From assembly GCA_003695605.1 (NCBI GenBank), contig RFIK01000079.1:1-12120 (forward strand): DNA of 12,120 bases, in the 5' to 3' direction. Origin of the DNA: Chlorobiota bacterium (lineage in GTDB: Bacteria > Bacteroidota > Ignavibacteria > Kapaibacteriales > NICIL-2). The translations under genes and the position numbers were made by a program. The notes beneath the pieces are model-generated. The model made no database searches, was not told where the DNA came from, and saw only the letters and a list, made by a program, of their open reading frames with translations. This document shows positions 7,498-12,120 of the stretch, piece after piece (position 1 is the stretch's first letter; every line of letters starts with the position of its first letter).

Positions 7498-9249
7498 GTG
7501 GCAGCACATCAGTCTCCTCTTCGATTGCTCTTCCAGCTTGTCGAGCTTGAGAGCCGAGATATTGCCCTGCTCATCGGGTACGGAATCCTGGTGAGCATTT
7601 TCTCGCTGTCGGTGCCGCTGGCAGTGGACTTGCTTGTTACAACGATTGCAGCTGGAACTGTTACGCTGCCGCTAATCGTCGTGACAGTGGCGTTGACCGT
7701 TCTCCTGATTATTAGTGGCGGGTTCAGTATCGTCCAGCTATACGTAGCTGAGCTTATCGAGCGACGCATCTTTGTGCGAACGACATGCAAGGCAGCCTCA
7801 GCACTCTGGGAAACTGATATCCGTGAATTCGAGCACAAAGATGTGCTGTCGCTTCTCAATCGTTTCTTTGACGTCGTCAACGTTCAGAAAGTCTTCACCA
7901 AACTGACCCTCGATACAATCACTGCGCTCCTGTCCATCGTTGTGGGGTTGGTGTTTATGGCAATTTTTAGTTCGTTGCTGTGGGGTATAACGACACTGCT
8001 TGTTCTTTTGACGCTCGCATTGATTATCGCGGCTGGTTACGGTGGTGTCCACACGAACATTGCAGAATCGAGCGCAAAGTACGCACTGGCAGATGTGCTC
8101 GACGAGGTCGGGATCAATATTGTCAGCTACAAAGTTTTCTCAAACGCTCAGCAAATCGTCGATCGCTTCGAAACACCTCTTCAGCGATGGTTATCCCGTC
8201 GGAAAGAGCATTTCAAAATCATTCTCCGGCAGCAGCTTGTCGCGACAGTGATGCGGATTGTCATCATTGTCGCAGTGCTCCTCACCGGTGGAATGTTGGT
8301 TATCGATCGCCAAATCTCCCTCGGTCAATTGGTCGCAAGTGAAATTATCATCCTGCTGTTTCTGAGCAGTATCGAAAACATCATCAAGCAGATACCGTCG
8401 TACTTCACTCTCCTTACCTCGCTCGAAAAGATCGAGCAATTGACAAGCCTCGAGCATGAAAGCAACGGATCAGTCGCCTTCGCGCCTGATGGGCACCAGC
8501 GAGGACTCAAAATTGAACTCACGAACGTACGGTTTGAGTACCGCAAGGATGTTCCGCTCCTACGCTCGATTAATCTCACCATCGAGCCGAGCGAACGTGT
8601 TGCCATCGTCGGTGCAAGTGGACTTGGGAAGTCTACTATCGCGCACTTGATCCTCGGCCTACTGCAGCCAGAGCATGGTGCTGTGTACATCAACGGGATT
8701 GACACACGTTTGCTTGACCGCACAACGTACCGTCGCTACGTTGGATACATCAAAACAAGCGATGAGGTACTCTCAGGAACAGTTCTCGACAACGTGCTAT
8801 GGGGACGCGACTGGATTCCGCAGGAGGATGTATGGTGGGCACTCTCAGTAGCAAAGCTCGATACGTGGGTCAGCGGTCTAGACAAAGGCTTATTGACCAA
8901 CGTTGGCCCACGTGGTACGAACCTTTCAACAGGTCAAATTCGGCGCATCATGATTGCGCGTGCGATTGTGCATCGCCCATCGCTCCTCATCATTGATGAA
9001 GGCTTCAACGGCATCGAAGACCACATCAAACTTGAGATCCTCCAGGCACTGTATGCTGAGGACAATCCGTGGACAGTCATCACCATATCTCATGACCCCG
9101 AAATCGTGGTGCACTCGCAGACCGTCGCGGTCCTGCATGACGGGTACATCATTGAACGCGGTTTGCTCTCAGATGTTCTCCGCCGTCGCGAGAGTGCACT
9201 CCGGCAACTCTTTCCGACATTGGGTACACTCATGCAAGAACGGCGATGA
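7498..9249 (+). CDS. ABC transporter, fused membrane and ATPase domains (type I secretion-like exporter)
   Basis: The protein has 583 residues with a membrane domain (about 1-320) followed by an ATPase domain (about 335-583), the layout of an exporter half-transporter that works as a dimer. Hydrophobic segments lie at about 22-52, 57-83, 141-180, 248-269 and 281-296. In the ATPase: A-loop Tyr348, Walker A GASGLGKST (372-380), signature LSTGQ (476-480), Walker B with catalytic Glu in SLLIIDE (495-501), and switch His532 (ISHD). Departures from consensus are clear: the Q-loop position is Thr420 (YIKTSDEV where families have Y-V-x-Q-D), LSTGQ replaces LSGGQ, and the D-loop reads NGIE instead of SALD. 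There is no N-terminal C39 peptidase domain, so double-glycine leader cleavage is not expected. GTG 7498 is the first standard start in the frame. The next gene overlaps by 4 bp and encodes a HlyD adaptor, then a TolC-like channel follows, so this is the inner-membrane motor of a tripartite exporter, substrate unknown. Confidence 0.9.
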   Translation: MAAHQSPLRLLFQLVELESRDIALLIGYGILVSIFSLSVPLAVDLLVTTIAAGTVTLPLIVVTVALTVLLIISGGFSIVQLYVAELIERRIFVRTTCKAASALWETDIREFEHKDVLSLLNRFFDVVNVQKVFTKLTLDTITALLSIVVGLVFMAIFSSLLWGITTLLVLLTLALIIAAGYGGVHTNIAESSAKYALADVLDEVGINIVSYKVFSNAQQIVDRFETPLQRWLSRRKEHFKIILRQQLVATVMRIVIIVAVLLTGGMLVIDRQISLGQLVASEIIILLFLSSIENIIKQIPSYFTLLTSLEKIEQLTSLEHESNGSVAFAPDGHQRGLKIELTNVRFEYRKDVPLLRSINLTIEPSERVAIVGASGLGKSTIAHLILGLLQPEHGAVYINGIDTRLLDRTTYRRYVGYIKTSDEVLSGTVLDNVLWGRDWIPQEDVWWALSVAKLDTWVSGLDKGLLTNVGPRGTNLSTGQIRRIMIARAIVHRPSLLIIDEGFNGIEDHIKLEILQALYAEDNPWTVITISHDPEIVVHSQTVAVLHDGYIIERGLLSDVLRRRESALRQLFPTLGTLMQERR

Positions 9250-10712
9250 ACAAAACCGTTGAGATACATCAGCGGCGACGTTTTCGCTGGCGACGACAGC
9301 AGCGCTCGGTCTTATCGGGCATCTATATCCGTACGCTCGATGATATCGAGGCGCCGCCCCTGATTCGGCGTTACTTGCGAGTGATCCTGGTGATGCTGCT
9401 GGTGACGATTGCTGTACTCTTTGCAACCCCGTGGGTGCAGACCGTCCTTGCCGAAGGTCGGGTTACTGCGCTCAGCCCCGTCGAACGTCCCCAGTATGTC
9501 AATGCACAAATCACTGGGCGTTTGGTGCGCTGGTATGTATCGGAAGGGCAGCACGTGTTTGCCGGTGACACGATTGCACTGCTTCAGGACATAGACCCCA
9601 AATTCCTCGACACCAACATCGTTGCACGGACTGGCGCACACGTCGAGTGGCTTCTCGAGCGTTCCAAGCAGCTCCGCGCGCAAATCACTGCTATCAGTGA
9701 GCAACTCTCGGCCGAAATCGAAGCTCAGCGTGCAGCACTTCAAAGTGCTGAGCAGTACATCATCCAATCGCAGCAAAAACTCGCAGCAGCACGGGCTCTC
9801 ATGCAGCAGGAGACAGTTGACTTGGAAATTGCCAAACAGCGATATCAGGACCGCAAAGCGCTCTATGACCAAGGACTCCGCTCGCTGCGGGAGTTTGAAA
9901 GCGCTCGGAGCATGCTCCAACAGGCGCAAGCACGCTACGAACGTGCCCAGGCAGATGTTCGAGCCGCAGAAAGCCAGCTTGAGCAAGCTGGCCAAGAGTA
10001 CCGGCTCAAGCAGAATGAATGGAACGCGAAAATTCAGAAAACACGCAGTGAGCTCAACAAGGCACAGGAAGCGCTTTCCGCTGTGGAGTCCTCCATCGCC
10101 AAGGCACTCATTGATAAATCCAACATTGAGATGCGGCGCCGCTACGCTGTCGTGGTCTCACCTGTGGAGGGAACTGTCGTCCGACTCTATTCCCTCGGTC
10201 CAGGGGAAACCGTGACTCAAGGGGATGCACTTGCAATTGTGATGCCTGAGGTCAGTTCACTTGCGGTCGAACTGTACATCAAAGGCAACGATGCACCGTT
10301 GGTCTATCCGGGACAGAAAGTTCGTATCCAATTCGATGGTTTCCCTGCGCTCCAAATTTCTGGCTTCCCCCAGGTCAACATCGGCACGTTCGGCGGTGTC
10401 GTCTCTGTTGTCGATGCAGTTGACGATGACCGCGGTGCCGGCATGTTCCGCGCAATCATCAAGCCAGACACAGCCGACGATCCCTGGCCGAATCCGCAAG
10501 TTCTCAGACCCGGCACCAAAGCACGCGGTTGGATGCTGCTCAATACCGTTCCACTCGCCTATGAAATCTGGCGGCAACTCAACGGTTTTCCACCGTCGCT
10601 GAAAGAACCTCCCCCTCTCCGCCGGAAGCCAGCGAAACGTGCACCGTTCACGGGGGACAAAGCACCTAAAAATGACGAGCAGCCTGTTGATCAGTTTGAG
10701 CAGGCAAAGTGA
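9246..10712 (+). CDS. HlyD-type periplasmic adaptor (membrane fusion protein)
   Basis: The product is 488 residues. A basic N-terminal tail (residues 9-20 are mostly Arg and Gln) precedes one transmembrane segment at about 44-62 (LRVILVMLLVTIAVLFA), placing the rest in the periplasm. A lipoyl/barrel-sandwich half follows (RLVRWYVSEGQHVFAGDTIALL, in part 92-113), then a long coiled coil rich in Gln, Glu, Arg and Ala (about 130-296), and the second lipoyl half (SPVEGTVVRLYSLGPGETV, 305-323). The beta-barrel domain follows (GQKVRIQFDGFPA, 356-368). Near the C-terminus NTVPLAYEIWRQLNGFPP (433-450) is a motif I recognise from one HlyD subfamily; a basic, proline-rich tail ends the protein. Such adaptors link the inner-membrane ABC protein to the outer-membrane channel. 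The ATG start overlaps the ABC stop as ATGA, and its own stop overlaps the next GTG as GTGA, which indicates translational coupling. Confidence 0.92.
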   Translation: MNKTVEIHQRRRFRWRRQQRSVLSGIYIRTLDDIEAPPLIRRYLRVILVMLLVTIAVLFATPWVQTVLAEGRVTALSPVERPQYVNAQITGRLVRWYVSEGQHVFAGDTIALLQDIDPKFLDTNIVARTGAHVEWLLERSKQLRAQITAISEQLSAEIEAQRAALQSAEQYIIQSQQKLAAARALMQQETVDLEIAKQRYQDRKALYDQGLRSLREFESARSMLQQAQARYERAQADVRAAESQLEQAGQEYRLKQNEWNAKIQKTRSELNKAQEALSAVESSIAKALIDKSNIEMRRRYAVVVSPVEGTVVRLYSLGPGETVTQGDALAIVMPEVSSLAVELYIKGNDAPLVYPGQKVRIQFDGFPALQISGFPQVNIGTFGGVVSVVDAVDDDRGAGMFRAIIKPDTADDPWPNPQVLRPGTKARGWMLLNTVPLAYEIWRQLNGFPPSLKEPPPLRRKPAKRAPFTGDKAPKNDEQPVDQFEQAK

Positions 10713-12120
10713 GCACCCGCATCCGTGTAGCATTCCTGCTAGTATTTCTCGCCTGTACAAGCAGGCTCGACGCTCAGTTTGAGGATGCTCTCCGCATCCT
10801 CGATGTAGCCGATACGAGTATGATCATCACGCGAAGCACCCGCGCTGATACGTTCATGGTCACACAGTACTTGAGCCTTGTCCAACGTGCTCACCCAGAT
10901 ATTCGTATCGCAGCTGCTGGTGTAGAACGAGCGCGTGGCATGGAAACGGCTGCATGGGGTCTGCTCGATCCGCGCATCACAGGCTCGATGAGCGCAAAAC
11001 AGTACATCGGTGGCATAAAAAACAATGATCTCAACGCGGGGTTGACCGTTCCTCTCTACTGGGGGCAGCAGCTTACGATCGGTTACCGTCGTTCGATTGA
11101 TTTTTTCAACCAAGATTACGCTACAACAGAAGCTGGTGAACCAAGCATCGGGCTGATGCTTCCATTGATGCGGAACGTGCACATTGATCCGACGCGTACA
11201 GCAATTCTCCGTGCAGAACAAGCGTTGCTGGGCGCTGATGCTGCATACCGTGAGCGGAGAAACCTTGTCAGTTACCTGGCGCTCAGTGATTATTTCGCTT
11301 GGGCAGCAGCACGTGCACGCTATGCCGTCGCTGAACAGCTCTACGTTGTTGCACGCGATCGCTATCGCTTGGTTGTCACTGAAATCCAACGTGGGGAGCG
11401 CGCACCAATTGACTCGATCGAAATTCTTCAGGAAGTGCTGCGCCGGCGATCATTGCTTGCACGAGCACGAAATCAACTTGAACGAAGCACGGTAGCGCTT
11501 TGGCTCAACCTTTGGGGAATCGAGTGGGAAAGGCTCGAACGCCTTGCGAGCATGGTACCAGAACCCTTCCCTGCGCTTGAGTTTATCGATCCACTGCAAC
11601 TTGAATTCGATCGAGTTCGTGCACGGCAACGGCGGCCAGAACTGCAAAAGCTCCAAGCAGAATACGAGCAGCTCGCCGTCGAGCAGCGCCTGGCCGGCGA
11701 ACAGTTCAAGCCGCTGATCAATGCTTCGGTCAATCTCTATACCCCTTCGTGGTCGCCTCCACTTTCGCAACAGCCTACATACTGGAAAGCTGGCCTTGCT
11801 GTGGAAATTCCTCTCCTCTACCGCGGGCCGCACGGGCAGCGCGAACAAATTCGCGCCCAGCTCACCCAACTGGAGGCTGTTATCGAACAGCTTCAGCGCC
11901 GGATCGAAAGCGATGTTCTCCTTGGTGCAGCAAACGTCAATGCAACGTACGAGCAAGCAGTGCTCGCACGTGCAGAGCGCATCGCTGCTGAACGAATGGT
12001 CGAGGCAGAGCGCCAACTGTTTGCGCGAGGTGAGTCCGACTTGCTTCGGCTCAATCTGCGAGAGCGACTCTTGGCTGAAGCTCAAGAACGCGAAATCGAA
12101 ACTCTCCAAGCCCACGCAAC
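10709..12120 (+). CDS. TolC-family outer-membrane channel protein, 3' end beyond the window
   Basis: The frame starts at GTG 10709, overlapping the HlyD stop as GTGA, and stays open to the window edge, giving 470 residues without a stop. Residues 1-22 form a signal peptide (hydrophobic VAFLLVFLA, cleavage after LDA, before QF). LACT at 14-17 could be mistaken for a lipobox but has Phe at -3. The mature protein shows the two-fold TolC/OEP pattern. First half: YLSLVQRAHPDIRIA (54-68), WGLLDPRITGSM (83-94), the PLMRN turn (152-156) and RGERAPIDSIEILQEV (228-243). Second half: RRPELQKLQAEYEQLAVEQR (308-327), VEIPLLYRGPHGQREQIRAQ (365-384) and LFARGESDLLRLNLRERLL (437-455). Family members are usually 420-500 residues, so only a short C-terminal piece is probably missing. 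As a trimer it would form the outer-membrane duct for the upstream ABC and HlyD proteins. Codon use matches the neighbours. Confidence 0.92.
   Translation, partial: MSTRIRVAFLLVFLACTSRLDAQFEDALRILDVADTSMIITRSTRADTFMVTQYLSLVQRAHPDIRIAAAGVERARGMETAAWGLLDPRITGSMSAKQYIGGIKNNDLNAGLTVPLYWGQQLTIGYRRSIDFFNQDYATTEAGEPSIGLMLPLMRNVHIDPTRTAILRAEQALLGADAAYRERRNLVSYLALSDYFAWAAARARYAVAEQLYVVARDRYRLVVTEIQRGERAPIDSIEILQEVLRRRSLLARARNQLERSTVALWLNLWGIEWERLERLASMVPEPFPALEFIDPLQLEFDRVRARQRRPELQKLQAEYEQLAVEQRLAGEQFKPLINASVNLYTPSWSPPLSQQPTYWKAGLAVEIPLLYRGPHGQREQIRAQLTQLEAVIEQLQRRIESDVLLGAANVNATYEQAVLARAERIAAERMVEAERQLFARGESDLLRLNLRERLLAEAQEREIETLQAHA

Noticed and set aside
10748..10759. Lipobox-like LACT in the TolC-family signal peptide, suggesting a lipoprotein
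   Set aside because: The -3 position is Phe rather than Leu, and a normal signal-peptidase I site (LDA before QF) follows six residues later, like that of the other exported proteins here.

Overview
The window is about 12 kb with every supportable gene on the + strand, tightly packed and spaced mostly by 0-70 bp. The composition (moderate GC, roughly 55% by eye), the near absence of Shine-Dalgarno sequences, signal peptides ending in Ala/Gly followed by Gln, and the domain repertoire (a TolB-like propeller fused to an Omp85-type barrel, OmpA proteins with large N-terminal barrels, a type I-like exporter trio) point to a Gram-negative bacterium of the Bacteroidota/Chlorobiota/Ignavibacteriota/Kapabacteria group. 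That placement is an inference from style and domain content; no rRNA or other marker gene is present to settle it. I see no tRNA, rRNA, CRISPR array, insertion sequence or phage gene.

Region 1 (1-993): the tail of a LOG-family (TIGR00730-type) Rossmann-fold protein, followed 6 bp later by a SirB1-like transglutaminase-fold protein. Region 2 (994-1219): the largest gap, about 226 bp, with two small hairpins and only weak reading frames. Region 3 (1220-4351): a large secreted outer-membrane protein that joins a HELVH metallopeptidase-like domain, about six PD40/TolB-type propeller repeats and a C-terminal Omp85/BamA-like barrel. Region 4 (4414-5406): an extended short-chain dehydrogenase (NAD-dependent epimerase/dehydratase). 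Region 5 (5477-7429): an OmpA-family protein with an N-terminal predicted beta-barrel, an eight-proline linker and two separate OmpA-like domains.

Region 6 (7498 to the window end) is a translationally coupled three-gene exporter operon: an ABC transporter with fused membrane and ATPase domains, a HlyD-type periplasmic adaptor, and a TolC-family outer-membrane channel that runs off the right edge. The first two genes overlap by ATGA and the last two by GTGA. Together they would form a tripartite conduit from cytoplasm to cell exterior. No cargo gene is recognisable, the ABC protein has no C39 peptidase domain, and its ATPase has atypical motifs (Thr for the Q-loop Gln, LSTGQ for LSGGQ, an NGIE D-loop). 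The theme from 1220 onward is the cell envelope: four of the five complete genes and the partial one encode exported or membrane proteins.

The most notable items are the three-module outer-membrane peptidase/propeller/barrel protein, the exporter ATPase with non-canonical motifs, and the double-OmpA protein next to it. Each looks like an uncommon architecture of known families. I cannot show from sequence alone that any of them is a new system.
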